Counted from the stretch's first letter, positions 35,372 through 44,906 are shown. The stretch: DNA of 64,000 bases from Poindextera sp965277425 (GCA_965277425.1 CBDICR010000007.1:1240001-1304000); one strand, 5' to 3'. The notes: a model not told the origin generated them from the letters alone. Made by a program: numbers and translations.

Positions 35372-37858
35372 ATGGCAGACGACGCGGCCGCCGCCAGAAA
35401 TCTGCAGGACGCGGAGACAATCGCGCTCGAAGACATTGATGTCAGTGATGTCGAGCTGTGGCGAAACAACCGTCACTGGCCGTTTTTTGCTCGCCTTCGC
35501 CGCGACGATCCCGTCCACTTCTGCCGCAACAGTCCCTACGGCCCTTATTGGTCGGTGACGAAGTTCGACGACATCATGACCGTCGAGACGAACCACCAAG
35601 TCTTTTCATCAGACGTCGGATACGGCGGAATCACCATTGTCGACGACAGCGCCGGCGAGTTGCCGATGTTTATCGCCATGGACGCCCCAAAACATGATCA
35701 CCAGCGAAAAGTGGTCTCCCCCATTGTCGCGCCAGCCAACCTAGCGCGCATGGAGGATCTGATCCGTTCTAGAGCCGCCCAGATCCTCGACGAACTGCCG
35801 GTCGGCGAGACCTTCGACTGGGTCGAAAGCGTCTCCATGGAGCTGACCACCCAGATGCTGGCGACCTTGTTCGACTTCCCGTTCGAGGACCGGCGTCTGT
35901 TGACCTACTGGTCAGATGTCGCCACGGCCTATCCGGCGCCGGGCGAGCTGGTCGAGACCGAGGCGGAACAGACCGCCATCTTGTTGGAGTGCCTCGAGTA
36001 TTTCGTCAGGCTGTGGAACGAGCGGGTGAATGCCGAGCCGGCGTTCAACCTGATCTCTATGCTCGCGCACGGCGAGGCGACCCGCGACATGGCCCCGCTG
36101 GAATACCTGGGAAATGTCATCCTCCTGATCGTCGGCGGCAACGACACGACCCGCAACACCATCACAGGCAGCGTGCTGGCGCTGAACCAGAATCCGGATC
36201 AGTATCAGAAGCTTCGCGAGCACCCCGAGCTGATCCCGTCGATGGTGTCGGAAACGATCCGCTGGCAGACGCCGCTCGCCCACATGCGGCGTACGGCGAC
36301 CCAGGATTTCGAGCTCGGCGGCAAGCGCATCGCCAAGGGCGACAAGGTCGTCATGTGGTACGTCTCGGGCAACCGCGACGAGACGGCGATCGAGCGCCCC
36401 GATGACTACATCATCGAACGCGAGCGGCCGCGCCATCACATCTCGTTCGGCTTTGGCATCCACCGCTGCATGGGTAATCGTCTGGCCGAAATGCAGCTGC
36501 GGGTGATCTGGGAAGAGATCCTCAAGCGCTACCCTAAGATCGAGGTCATGGGCGAGCCGGTCTACACCGCAAATCCATTCACCAAAGGCTACGGCAGCCT
36601 CATGGTGCGGATCCCGCCCTCCGAGACGCTGGCGCCGCGGGCCGCGCCGGCGGTGCGTTCTCGCCCCCTTCCGGCCAAGCCCACGGCCTACCGACAGCCA
36701 CTCAGGGTACTCGTCTCTGCCTCCGCCGTCTCGGCCGCCGCCGCCCTGCTCTTCAACGTCATGCCGGCCCTGCTTACGGCCGCCGCGAGCCGCTTCGCGC
36801 TGGACGCTGGCCAGATCGGGATGGTCGGCTCAAGCTATCTGGCCGGCTTCGCTCTTGCCGCGGTAACCTCCAACAAGTGGCTGAACCGGTTCGACTGGCG
36901 CGCCCTCGTCGGCGGTGGAACGCTGATCTCCGTGGCCGCGCTGGCCGCCTGTGGCGTCGCCCCGTCCTACACAGCGTTGCTGGCGGGATTGGTCTCCGCA
37001 GGCGTCAGCCTGGGCGTTCTCTACACACTGTGCATCGCCGTCGTTTCCGAGAACCACCGGCCCGACCCCGCTTTCGGTGTCAAGCTGACGGCTGAGGTGT
37101 TCCTCGGCGGCGCGGCGCTCCTCATACTCACAGGCTTCGCCATCCCCCGCTGGGGTTTCTCGGGGGCGGCGTTTGCCATGGCGGCCATCGTCGGCGTAGT
37201 CGCGCTTTGCGGACTGATGGCGTTCCCTCCCCGCCGCGCTTTGCCTTCCCTCGCCGATCGTATGACCATGAAGGGGCGTCGTGAAGGGTTCGGGGCCATG
37301 CTGCGTGACTGGCCCGTATTGACGGGCTTGGCGGGGCTGTTTGTTGCATTCGCTGGTGTTTCCGCGCTATGGGCGTTTCTAACGCAGCTTGCTCCGACCT
37401 TCGGGGTCAGCAATCAGGCCGCGTCCGGCGCGTTCATGGCCGCGCTCGTCACCAGTGGCGTTGGCGGGATCGCCGCCGCGGTGATCGGCGACCGGCTTGG
37501 CAGGGTAAAGCCGATTGCCTTCGGCATGCTGCTCGCCGTGGCTGGCGCCGCGTCCCTGCAGTGGGGGCACGGCTTTTCGGGTTATCTCGTCGGCGTCGTC
37601 CTAGCGGTGGGGGTGTGGAATTTCCCCATTGCTTACCAGATGGGCATGATCGCCTCGGCCGACCAGCGCGGACACTTGGCGGTGCTGATGCCGGCCGCCC
37701 TGGCGATCGGGGGCGCCGTCGGCCCGATTCTGGCCGGCGCCCTGCTGAACGGCGCACAAGGATATACGCCTCTCTACGCCTTGTTCGCCGGCGCAACCGC
37801 GGCCAGCTTGGCCAGTTTCGTCGTTCTGGGGCGGCGGTTGGGAAAGCGTCGGCTCTGA
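35372..37858 (+). CDS. CYP153-like cytochrome P450 fused to an MFS transporter
   Basis: 828 aa from ATG 35372 (AAGG nine bases upstream; a GTG at 35366 is possible). Residues 1 to about 417 are a complete bacterial P450: I-helix LIVGGNDTTRN (about 255), SETIRWQTPLAHMRRTA (about 294) and heme loop FGFGIHRCMGNRLAE with Cys366. The wording is close to CYP153 alkane/fatty-acid terminal hydroxylases. A proline-rich linker leads into a 12-helix MFS permease (about 446-828), whose sequence is paralogous to the separate MFS at 38831. No stop or frameshift separates the halves. P450s are cytosolic in bacteria, so the fusion would tether hydroxylase to transporter. No ferredoxin partner is nearby. Confidence 0.88.
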   Translation: MADDAAAARNLQDAETIALEDIDVSDVELWRNNRHWPFFARLRRDDPVHFCRNSPYGPYWSVTKFDDIMTVETNHQVFSSDVGYGGITIVDDSAGELPMFIAMDAPKHDHQRKVVSPIVAPANLARMEDLIRSRAAQILDELPVGETFDWVESVSMELTTQMLATLFDFPFEDRRLLTYWSDVATAYPAPGELVETEAEQTAILLECLEYFVRLWNERVNAEPAFNLISMLAHGEATRDMAPLEYLGNVILLIVGGNDTTRNTITGSVLALNQNPDQYQKLREHPELIPSMVSETIRWQTPLAHMRRTATQDFELGGKRIAKGDKVVMWYVSGNRDETAIERPDDYIIERERPRHHISFGFGIHRCMGNRLAEMQLRVIWEEILKRYPKIEVMGEPVYTANPFTKGYGSLMVRIPPSETLAPRAAPAVRSRPLPAKPTAYRQPLRVLVSASAVSAAAALLFNVMPALLTAAASRFALDAGQIGMVGSSYLAGFALAAVTSNKWLNRFDWRALVGGGTLISVAALAACGVAPSYTALLAGLVSAGVSLGVLYTLCIAVVSENHRPDPAFGVKLTAEVFLGGAALLILTGFAIPRWGFSGAAFAMAAIVGVVALCGLMAFPPRRALPSLADRMTMKGRREGFGAMLRDWPVLTGLAGLFVAFAGVSALWAFLTQLAPTFGVSNQAASGAFMAALVTSGVGGIAAAVIGDRLGRVKPIAFGMLLAVAGAASLQWGHGFSGYLVGVVLAVGVWNFPIAYQMGMIASADQRGHLAVLMPAALAIGGAVGPILAGALLNGAQGYTPLYALFAGATAASLASFVVLGRRLGKRRL

Positions 37859-37983
37859 TGTTTCCCCACGTCCGTTCCGGCTTCCTGAAATCCTTGCGAC
37901 AGGCCAGCGCCTGGAGGCGCAATCGGGACGCCTTGGTGGGTGACCGACGCAAGTCATCGACCGACGTTGCGGCCGGCGCTCGA

Positions 37984-38766
37984 CTATGAGCGCCCTGCAA
38001 GCCGCCCCAGCGCCCAGGCGACCGAAGCGCGCCGGTAAGACTCCTGCAATTGGCCCGCTGATAGCGCCGCTTGGAGTCGGGCGGCTACAGGGCCACGGTC
38101 TGGGCTCGGGACTTCATCCAGCCGCTGGGCGACGCGATCGCGCCAGCGCACCGCGTCCTCTTCGTAGCCAGGCAGATGTCGAAGCTCCGGATTCGTTGCA
38201 AGCCGAAGCAGTGGCCGCATGTCCAATGTCGCGACTGGGTTCTGAAGCACCGCCACTGTATCGGTTGAGATCATGACGTCCGCATCCCTCACAACCCCGG
38301 TGGGATCATAGGCGAGGCAGAGCTTGAGGCGATCCTCCGCCGCCTCGAGTTCCTTGAACACGAAGTCCGCGGAGACAGGATCACCGTCCGGAACGAGGAG
38401 GTGCGTAATAGCGTGGTCGTTGATCGAGGCCAGCACCACGAGAGGATCCGCCGCGAGGAATATTTCGCGACGTTCCGGCCAGAAATCGAAGCTGCTGAAG
38501 TCGCCCCATCGCCCGCCCACATGGAAGAGATAGTTGTCCGCGTAGAGGGGGCGCGCCTGCCGCGTAGCGTGATCCAGTGCGAAGAACGCGGCGGTCGCCA
38601 GCTGAATTGCGAGGGACGCACCAAGCGCGCCGAGTGCGCTGTCGACAACCACGCCAAGCCGGTCGCGGGGGCCCCAGTCGAGAAGTGTGGCGAAATCGGA
38701 AGGCGATCCGTCGACGGCGACCATGAACTGATCGACGTGAAGTTGTCGGGCAGTGTGCATCGCCAT
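37984..38766 (-). CDS. Hypothetical protein in the catabolic cluster
   Basis: 260 aa, last gene of the minus operon from the 41718 operator. Readable segments: HVDQFMVAVDGSPSDFATLL, DNYLFHVGGRWGDFSSFDFW, PLVVLASINDHAITHLLVPD, DAVRWRDRVAQRLDEVPSPD. A soluble alpha/beta protein without signal peptide; the hydrophobic stretch ALGASLAIQLATAAFFALD may be buried. I do not recognise a family. Context suggests a role linked to the P450/MFS genes. Confidence 0.7.
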   Translation of the reverse strand: MAMHTARQLHVDQFMVAVDGSPSDFATLLDWGPRDRLGVVVDSALGALGASLAIQLATAAFFALDHATRQARPLYADNYLFHVGGRWGDFSSFDFWPERREIFLAADPLVVLASINDHAITHLLVPDGDPVSADFVFKELEAAEDRLKLCLAYDPTGVVRDADVMISTDTVAVLQNPVATLDMRPLLRLATNPELRHLPGYEEDAVRWRDRVAQRLDEVPSPDRGPVAARLQAALSAGQLQESYRRASVAWALGRLAGRS

Positions 38767-38830
38767 GTCCTTCGCTAAGAGTTGCTTCGGCGCCGCTCCT
38801 GCAGCCCCCGGGGCGCTTCGGGACGGCGCA

Positions 38831-40159
38831 CTAGTTATTGCGCTCCGGCATGCCGCCCACGGCTCTCAAGCGACGCCCAAGCAGGATGAACAGTCCCAGG
38901 CTGACCGCGGAAGCAAGGGTGGAAAACGCGTACAATGGCCGGTACCCGTGTCCGTTCGAGAGCATCACCCCTCCCAGGACCGGCCCGACGGCGCTGCCGA
39001 TGGCTACAGCGGCCGGCATCAGAACCGCCGCACGCCCATCGGGGTCGGATGAGGCGATCATCCCCATCTGGTAGGCCAGCGGGAAATTCCAGATTCCGAC
39101 AAAGAGCAAGACACCGGCAATGTAAGCGACCTCGTCGTGACCCCACTGCAGGCTCGCGATTCCCAGTGTCACCAGGGCTATCCCAGCCGAGAGCGGCTTA
39201 ACCCGGCCAAACCGGTCACCGACGGCCGCCGCCGCCAGCCCGGCCAGACCGCTCCCCACGAGGCCAGCCGTCAACGCCGTCGCGGCCGTTTGGCCGTTGA
39301 CTCCAAAGCTGGGCGCGATTTGCGAGAGAAAGGCCCAGAGCGCCGACAGGCCGCTGATCGAAATGAACAGCGCCGCCAGACCAATCCATTGCGCCCAATC
39401 GCGAACAAACGAGACTTTGCCCTCAAGTCGCCGGACTGGCTCCAGGCGTTCCGCCGGTGGCGCGATCGCACGGTGCGGCGGAATGCCGGGAAGCCCGCAA
39501 AGCAAAGCCAAGCCGAGGATGGCGGCCAGGGTCAGCGCTATTCCGGGAAAGCCCCATCGCGTTGTAAAGGCGGTGAGGGCTATCAGCGCGACAACAGCCA
39601 GAAAGACGTCGCCCGCGAGCTTTATTCCGAACGCCTGGTCTGGTTGGTGGTTTTCAGCCACCACCGCAGTGCTGACGGTGGCGATAAGCCCCATGCCAAA
39701 ACCGGCGGCGGTCAACACCGCGACGAGGCTGGCGTAAGACCGCACAAATGCGCATCCCGCCACTCCCGCCACGGACACGGCCGCTCCGCACGCCGCGACG
39801 GCGCGCCAGTTGAAACGCGCGATCCATTGGTTGGAGGTGGCCGTCACCAGGGCGAAGCCCGCCAGGAAGCTCGAGCCGACCACCCCCACCTGGGTGGCCG
39901 TGAGGGAAAAACGCGATGCGGCGGCCGAAAGAAGAGCGGGCATCACGTTGAGCAGCAGTCCACTGGCCGCCGACACCGCACATGCCGCGGCGAGTATCGT
40001 GCGTGACTGGCGATAGGGCGCCAGGCGCACGACATCGACGTCTTCGATGGCGGTCGTCGCGACGCTCCGCGCAGTTCCGTGATCTCTCGCGAGCGCACCG
40101 CTTGGCTGAGCGTCGATGCAGCCCCCGGCTCCAGCATCCTCGAAGGTGGTCTTGGCCAT
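38831..40159 (-). CDS. MFS transporter, paralogue of the P450-fused permease
   Basis: 442 aa with 12 hydrophobic segments. It shares long runs with the fused permease (LLLNVMPALLSAAASRFSLT; SLQWGHDEVAYIAGVLLFVG; VWNFP/IWNFPLAYQMGMIA; VLMPAAVAIGSAVGPVLGG). Likely exports or imports the pathway compound across the inner membrane. About 60 N-terminal residues before the first helix are soluble. Ribosome site unclear; an internal start is possible. Part of the PhyH-cupin-MFS operon. Confidence 0.88.
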   Translation of the reverse strand: MAKTTFEDAGAGGCIDAQPSGALARDHGTARSVATTAIEDVDVVRLAPYRQSRTILAAACAVSAASGLLLNVMPALLSAAASRFSLTATQVGVVGSSFLAGFALVTATSNQWIARFNWRAVAACGAAVSVAGVAGCAFVRSYASLVAVLTAAGFGMGLIATVSTAVVAENHQPDQAFGIKLAGDVFLAVVALIALTAFTTRWGFPGIALTLAAILGLALLCGLPGIPPHRAIAPPAERLEPVRRLEGKVSFVRDWAQWIGLAALFISISGLSALWAFLSQIAPSFGVNGQTAATALTAGLVGSGLAGLAAAAVGDRFGRVKPLSAGIALVTLGIASLQWGHDEVAYIAGVLLFVGIWNFPLAYQMGMIASSDPDGRAAVLMPAAVAIGSAVGPVLGGVMLSNGHGYRPLYAFSTLASAVSLGLFILLGRRLRAVGGMPERNN

Positions 40160-40253
40160 CTTGCTAGCATCTTCGCGAAGCGCTGGAGGCGCGCCAAGGG
40201 TGACTTATGGACGTTCGGCCGCGGCTAGCGGCGCCGAAGTGTTCCTGCCGACG

Positions 40254-40673
40254 CTATTTCAGTTCCAACTGTTCCGGCGCCCGAAACGCCGCATAACTCT
40301 TCCTGAAACCTTCAGTTATCACCGCTGTCCCGCAAAACCCTTGGGGCATTACGAAAGTATCGCCAGCTTTGAAGGTCCGCGAGACCTCCGCTTCATTGGT
40401 GATCGTGATCGAGCCGGCTATGACGCACCACAGCTCGTCGATCGAATAGTGGTCGATCCTTACGGTTCCCGGCGTGCCCGCCCAGACCCCCACAAGGAAC
40501 TGGGTATCGCCCGCTTCAAAGACATTGTACGCATCCCCTCGCGATGCCGCTTGCCCGCCGACCGCCGGCAGCACTGTCTTTGGCTCGATCGCTACCTTGG
40601 TGTCGATGATCACCAAGTCGATGGTGGCCGCTGACTTTGGGGAAGCATCTTCGGTGCGAGGCATGGACGTCAT
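40254..40673 (-). CDS. Cupin-domain protein
   Basis: 139 aa. A single RmlC-like cupin: GTVRIDHYSIDELWCVIAGS, ITITNEAEVSRTFKAGDTFV, MPQGFCGTAVITEGFRKSYA, in the style of DUF861/EutQ-like cupins. Metal-ligand His are few, so it may be a binding or isomerase-type protein rather than an oxygenase. It lies between the PhyH gene and the MFS gene in the same operon. Confidence 0.8.
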   Translation of the reverse strand: MTSMPRTEDASPKSAATIDLVIIDTKVAIEPKTVLPAVGGQAASRGDAYNVFEAGDTQFLVGVWAGTPGTVRIDHYSIDELWCVIAGSITITNEAEVSRTFKAGDTFVMPQGFCGTAVITEGFRKSYAAFRAPEQLELK

Positions 40674-40766
40674 CGTGACTTTCCTGGTGGTTTCAGTGTC
40701 GACAGATCGGCGGGATGAGGCCCCGGCTGAGGGTTGGTGGACCCCAATATGTAAGCTAGGTGCCGC

Positions 40767-41666
40767 TCAGAGGCCGAGGCGCGCCTCCACCGGCCGCTGG
40801 TCGACCCGCCAAAGGAACCCTGGGTCCTCTCCGTGGTAGGAGATCGAACGAAACCCGAGCATCGCCTGCAGGCGCCGCGGATAGGTTCTGACTTCATCCA
40901 CCGAAAGGGCGAACGGCCAAGCCTCCTCGCCCATTAGGAAGGGGAACGTAAAAGCCGTGGTGATGACCCGCCGCGGTCTGTCGGCCGTCGAGTTGGCGCC
41001 GCCGCCATGGATGACCCTGCCGTTGAAGAAGAGAATGTCGCCCGCGGCGAGAAGGACCGGCACGGTGTCCGACGGCTCCGGGATATGGGTTGTATCCTCC
41101 CATAGATGGCTACCCGGCACGACACGCGTGGCGCCCATTTCCTCACTGATGTCCGTCAGCGCGACAATCGAATTGACCATGAGATTGGGTCCGCCGGGGT
41201 GTTCGACGTGAAACGCCGCATTGAGCGGGGCGCCGTCACGGTGAAGGTCCTGAGCCTTCTCCCCTGGGAGAATCTCGATCGCCTGACTGGCGAATATGCC
41301 ATGCGTCGGAAACCCACCGTCGATGGTCGCCGCGACGTATGCCATCAACGCGTCGCTATCGAGTAGACGTTCGCGGTAGGTTTGACTGTACTTGAGCACG
41401 TGCTGAAGGCGCTTCGTCCGGCCGCCAGCGAATACGGCAATGTAATTGGCCTCGCCTTCGGCAAAGTTCCCCCCAGAAAGGGGGCCCATGAAGGCTTCCA
41501 ATTCCTGGTTTATTGCGGCGACCTCATCGGGCGTGAGCGCGCCGGTCAGGATTACGGCGCCATCAAGCTGGAGCGCTTGGGCGACCTCCTCGGCCGCCGC
41601 CCCAAATCGAATGCGCTGGAGGTCATTCGACGACGTGGGTGCATCCGCGCGATCGGCCAGTTTCAT
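40767..41666 (-). CDS. Phytanoyl-CoA dioxygenase (PhyH) family oxygenase 1
   Basis: 299 aa with GGAGGAGACAAAC before the ATG. Fe(II)/2-oxoglutarate ligands visible: H142-x-D144 in AQDLHRDGAPLN, distal His220 in GRVIHGGGAN, and Arg in DRPRRVITT for 2-oxoglutarate. This family hydroxylates small hydrophobic or amine-bearing substrates. About 50% similar by eye to the second PhyH (43537) on the other side of the control region. First gene of the minus operon behind the 41718 operator. Confidence 0.88.
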   Translation of the reverse strand: MKLADRADAPTSSNDLQRIRFGAAAEEVAQALQLDGAVILTGALTPDEVAAINQELEAFMGPLSGGNFAEGEANYIAVFAGGRTKRLQHVLKYSQTYRERLLDSDALMAYVAATIDGGFPTHGIFASQAIEILPGEKAQDLHRDGAPLNAAFHVEHPGGPNLMVNSIVALTDISEEMGATRVVPGSHLWEDTTHIPEPSDTVPVLLAAGDILFFNGRVIHGGGANSTADRPRRVITTAFTFPFLMGEEAWPFALSVDEVRTYPRRLQAMLGFRSISYHGEDPGFLWRVDQRPVEARLGL

Positions 41667-41704
41667 GTTTGTCTCCTCCAGGGCGCGCCTTCTGTCTCGC
41701 CGCG

Positions 41705-41735
41705 AATATCCCCAAACTTTTGTCGATTGTCAAAG
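41705..41735 (-). promoter_or_regulatory. TetR-type operator and promoter of the PhyH1 operon
   Basis: Operator TTTTGTC-GATT-GTCAAAG (41718-41735), same GATT centre as the 35280 site. Minus-strand promoter TTGACA (41733-41728), 17 bp, GATATT (41710-41705). The -35 lies inside the palindrome. Confidence 0.6.
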
Positions 41736-41907
41736 GTTGATTCCGCCTGAGAGCGGGTTCCCGGGGCTATCCGCCGTGACAAACGCAGGGCCAGCCCCGC
41801 GCGCCTGCCTCAGCAGCCTCGATGTGCGGGCCGGTTCCGGATCGCTCGAACAAACGGACCGTTGGCCTGTGGATGTCGGACGCCACCTGGCCCGCTCCAG
41901 CCCAAAC

Positions 41908-41945
41908 TTTTGACATTTGACAAGATTTCAACCGCCGACTATTCG
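41908..41945 (+). promoter_or_regulatory. TetR-type operator (weak) and promoter of the flavin amine oxidase
   Basis: TTTTGAC-ATTT-GACAAGA (41908-41925) keeps the left half-site, with a degenerate right half. TTGACA (41917-41922), 17 bp, TATTCG (41940-41945) is the predicted promoter. It is divergent from the 41705-41735 promoter, 170 bp away. Confidence 0.5.
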
Positions 41946-42050
41946 TGGAGCACTCGCAAAGCTTCCAGTGGGGTCGATCCAAAGGCTGGTGCTGTCGCGG
42001 GCGCGACCATGTCATCGAAGGTTTTCGCTGGCGCCACTCAAGAGGTCTAC

Positions 42051-43418
42051 ATGCAGAGACACGATAGCTACGACGTCATCGTGATCGGCACCGGTTTCGC
42101 GGGATTGACAGCGGCCCGCGAGTTGAAGCTGAAGGGCTATAGAGTCCTGATCCTTGAAGCCAGGGACCGCATTGGCGGAAGGACTTTTACGGAGGACTTT
42201 GGCGGGCGCCCCACCGATCTTGGCGGAACCTGGGTGCACTGGTGCCAACCCTATGTCTGGGCGGAAATCGGTCGCTATGGTGTGGAAGTCGAAGAGACAC
42301 CGGGCCGGACAGACGACTTGATCTACCTCGACTGGGACGGGCGTCGCCACCAGGCGAAACAATCGGAACTGCTCTCAGCAGCATTCCCGGAAGTGCAACG
42401 GCTGTTGTCGGATGCCCGGGATATCATGCCGCGCCCCGCCGAACCCCTCGTCGACACAGGATGGATGTCCGAGGATCGCCTGTCCGTCGCCCAAAAGTTC
42501 GACTCGTCGAACCTCTCACCAGAAGCCAAGCTCGCCGCGTCGTCCGTGTTCTCATTGATGGCGGGAAGCGCGACGACCAACATGGCGTGGATCGAAATCA
42601 TACGGCTCTTTGCCTTGACCGGCTACGATCTCGGCAACCTGTTCGATGCCCTCGCCCGCTACAACGTCAAGGGCGGTATGAGAACATTGTATTCGGCCCT
42701 GGCAGCCGATTGCGGCGCCGACATCCAGTTGAATTGTCCGGTTTCCGAGGTTCAGACATCGTCATCGGGCGTAAAAGTGATGACGGTGGCCGGAAAGACC
42801 CATTCGGCTGCGGCGGCAATTTCGACCTTGCCGCTAAACATCTTGAAGGACGTCAAATTCACTCCCGACCTGCCGCCGGAAAAGTTGAGAGTTTCAATCG
42901 AAACACACGCCGGTCGTTCGAACAAAATGCATGTCCTTCTCGAGGGCAGCTACCGGCCGATCACCGGCTGGGCGCCGACGGGCGGCGCGAGTCCAATCAA
43001 TGAATTGAAGTGGGAGGGCGAGCACGACGGGCGCACTCTTTTCCTGGCCTTCGGTTCCAAAGACAACGATATCGACATGACGGACAAGAGCGCTGTCCAG
43101 GCGGCGATTCGCCAGTTCCTGCCGGACGCAATCGTGTCTGAAATCAAAGCACACAACTGGAACAGCGACCCCTACTCGAAAGGCGCCTGGTGTTTTCCAA
43201 GGCCCGGCCAGATCTCGAGCGCCCTTCAGCCGCTGCAGGCGCCCCACGGCCGAATCCATTTCGCCAGTGGGGACTGGGCTAGCGGTTGGCGCAGCGCCAT
43301 CGATGGCGCCATCGAGCAGGGCATCACGGCATCGCGGGATCTGCATAGAGCTCTTGCGACCACCATTCAGACAACAGCTCAGTCGCAAGATGATGGAGTT
43401 CTGGCAGCGAAGAGTTGA
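42051..43418 (+). CDS. Flavin-containing monoamine oxidase family protein
   Basis: 455 aa from ATG 42051 (AAGAGG six bases upstream; an in-frame ATG at 42009 is an alternative). N-terminal FAD-binding GxGxxG in VIVIGTGFAGLTAARELKLK and the following EARDRIGGRTFTEDFGGRP; DLGGTWVHWCQPYVW fits the amine-oxidase GG..W region. C-terminal IHFASGDWASGWRSAIDGAI is the second FAD motif. Oxidises primary or secondary amines to imines/aldehydes with H2O2. No signal peptide, so cytoplasmic. Confidence 0.88.
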   Translation: MQRHDSYDVIVIGTGFAGLTAARELKLKGYRVLILEARDRIGGRTFTEDFGGRPTDLGGTWVHWCQPYVWAEIGRYGVEVEETPGRTDDLIYLDWDGRRHQAKQSELLSAAFPEVQRLLSDARDIMPRPAEPLVDTGWMSEDRLSVAQKFDSSNLSPEAKLAASSVFSLMAGSATTNMAWIEIIRLFALTGYDLGNLFDALARYNVKGGMRTLYSALAADCGADIQLNCPVSEVQTSSSGVKVMTVAGKTHSAAAAISTLPLNILKDVKFTPDLPPEKLRVSIETHAGRSNKMHVLLEGSYRPITGWAPTGGASPINELKWEGEHDGRTLFLAFGSKDNDIDMTDKSAVQAAIRQFLPDAIVSEIKAHNWNSDPYSKGAWCFPRPGQISSALQPLQAPHGRIHFASGDWASGWRSAIDGAIEQGITASRDLHRALATTIQTTAQSQDDGVLAAKS

Positions 43419-43536
43419 CGGCCTGGTTTTGACGAGAACGCCCGGAGGCGCGAGCCCGGCGCGCGGAGCCATCGAATATTCAAACTGATCCGAACCCGCG
43501 TGTTGTTGCAGGATCACTCAGAAAAGGGAGACGCGT

Positions 43537-44499
43537 ATGACACAGGTGATGGACAGGCCCGAAACCGCGGTTGTCGCGCAACTTCAACGGGTTCCGTTCG
43601 GGGCTCCCGCCGAAGAGGTCGGGAGCGCCTGCAAACGCGACGGCGGCGTCATTATCACCGGCGCGATCTCCGCTGAAGACGTGGACGCGATCAACCGGGA
43701 GCTCGACGGCCCGCTATCCCTTCTTTCAGGGGGGGATCGTTCGGCGGAGCTGGATGAATTCAGCGCTGACTTTAGTGGAAGGAAGACAAAGCGGCTCGTG
43801 CATCTCCTGAAGTATTCGAAAACATACCGGGATCGCGTTCTAAACGACGAAACCTTGATCGCATACGTGGGGGCTATGATCGACGGATACACAGGGCCCC
43901 CGTCTCTCTTTGCAAGCCAGGCGATCGAAATTCTGCCGGGGGAGAAGGCGCAGGATCTCCATCGTGATTTTGTTGGTGTGAACGTAGCGTTTGGTCTCGA
44001 GGGGCCCGAAAGCGCAAATCTTGGCGGCAATGCGATACTGGCATTGACCAATATCACCGAAGAAATGGGTGCGACACGGGTCATCCCCGGCAGCAATCGG
44101 TGGGAAGACACGGCGTATTCGCCGCCTCAGTCCGACACGGTTCCGGCGCTGCTGGATGCCGGAGACATCTTCCTGTTCACGGGGAAAACCGTCCACGGTG
44201 GTGGCGCGAACACCACGACAGACAAGCCTCGCCGCGTCATAACGACAGCCTTCGCTCACCCGTTCTTGATTGGCGAGGAGGCGTGGCCATTCGTTCTGAC
44301 GCGGGAGGAAGTCATGACCTATCCCATCCGTGTGCAGAGAATGCTCGGTTTTCGCTCGGTCTCCTATCTCGGAGAAGAGCCCGGGTTCCTTTGGAGGGTG
44401 GATGCACGCCCCCTCGAGAACCATTTGAACCTTGCGGCGGACAGTGAAGTTCGACCAATGGGGAGCGTTTTGGGGTCCGCGGACGGAGACGCGCACTAG
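43537..44499 (+). CDS. Phytanoyl-CoA dioxygenase (PhyH) family oxygenase 2
   Basis: 320 aa. Paralogue of 40767-41666 with the same ligands at the same positions: H142-x-D144 (AQDLHRDFVGVN), His220 (GKTVHGGGAN) and PRRVITTAFA. Near-identical blocks such as SQAIEILPGEKAQDLHRD show recent duplication. Lies downstream of the flavin amine oxidase; a lone TTTTGAC half-site is present at 43428. Probably hydroxylates the same or a related intermediate. Confidence 0.88.
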   Translation: MTQVMDRPETAVVAQLQRVPFGAPAEEVGSACKRDGGVIITGAISAEDVDAINRELDGPLSLLSGGDRSAELDEFSADFSGRKTKRLVHLLKYSKTYRDRVLNDETLIAYVGAMIDGYTGPPSLFASQAIEILPGEKAQDLHRDFVGVNVAFGLEGPESANLGGNAILALTNITEEMGATRVIPGSNRWEDTAYSPPQSDTVPALLDAGDIFLFTGKTVHGGGANTTTDKPRRVITTAFAHPFLIGEEAWPFVLTREEVMTYPIRVQRMLGFRSVSYLGEEPGFLWRVDARPLENHLNLAADSEVRPMGSVLGSADGDAH

Positions 44500-44600
44500 C
44501 CGCGCCGCCTCTCCGGAACGGGGCCGACCGACACGCCTTGTGATCACCGGCTATCGGCTGGTGACCACAAGGATCAATTCTACTGAAAACGGGGGTATTC

Positions 44601-44906
44601 GTGAAGGGAACTGGGCAGTCATCGCACGACCTCCTGGACGACGATGCCGCTCGCGCCATCGCGAGGCTCCTTAGTACAGTCTCTGAGATGCACGCGGATG
44701 GAAAGCGCGCGGACGAGATTATGCCTGTTATCAACTGGGCCGACGCCGTCGTCACGGGTGAGGGTATTGATGGCGTCTTTCGCAGCGTTGACGAAATCAT
44801 GCCCCTGACTCGAGACGTTATCGCGAGCATGGGGCATGATGTGGGGTTTTATCTCGAAACCCCGTTTTGGCGTCGGGCGATCTGGCGACATGCCTGGTCC
44901 GAGTGA
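44601..44906 (+). CDS. Small hypothetical protein in the catabolic cluster
   Basis: 101 aa from GTG 44601 (GGGGG upstream). LLDDDAARAIARLLSTVSEM, RADEIMPVINWADAVVTGEG, FRSVDEIMPLTRDVIASMGH, VGFYLETPFWRRAIWRHAWS. Helical, ending in an aromatic-rich segment. I do not recognise a family. It may be a subunit or a short enzyme of the pathway. Confidence 0.6.
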   Translation: MKGTGQSSHDLLDDDAARAIARLLSTVSEMHADGKRADEIMPVINWADAVVTGEGIDGVFRSVDEIMPLTRDVIASMGHDVGFYLETPFWRRAIWRHAWSE

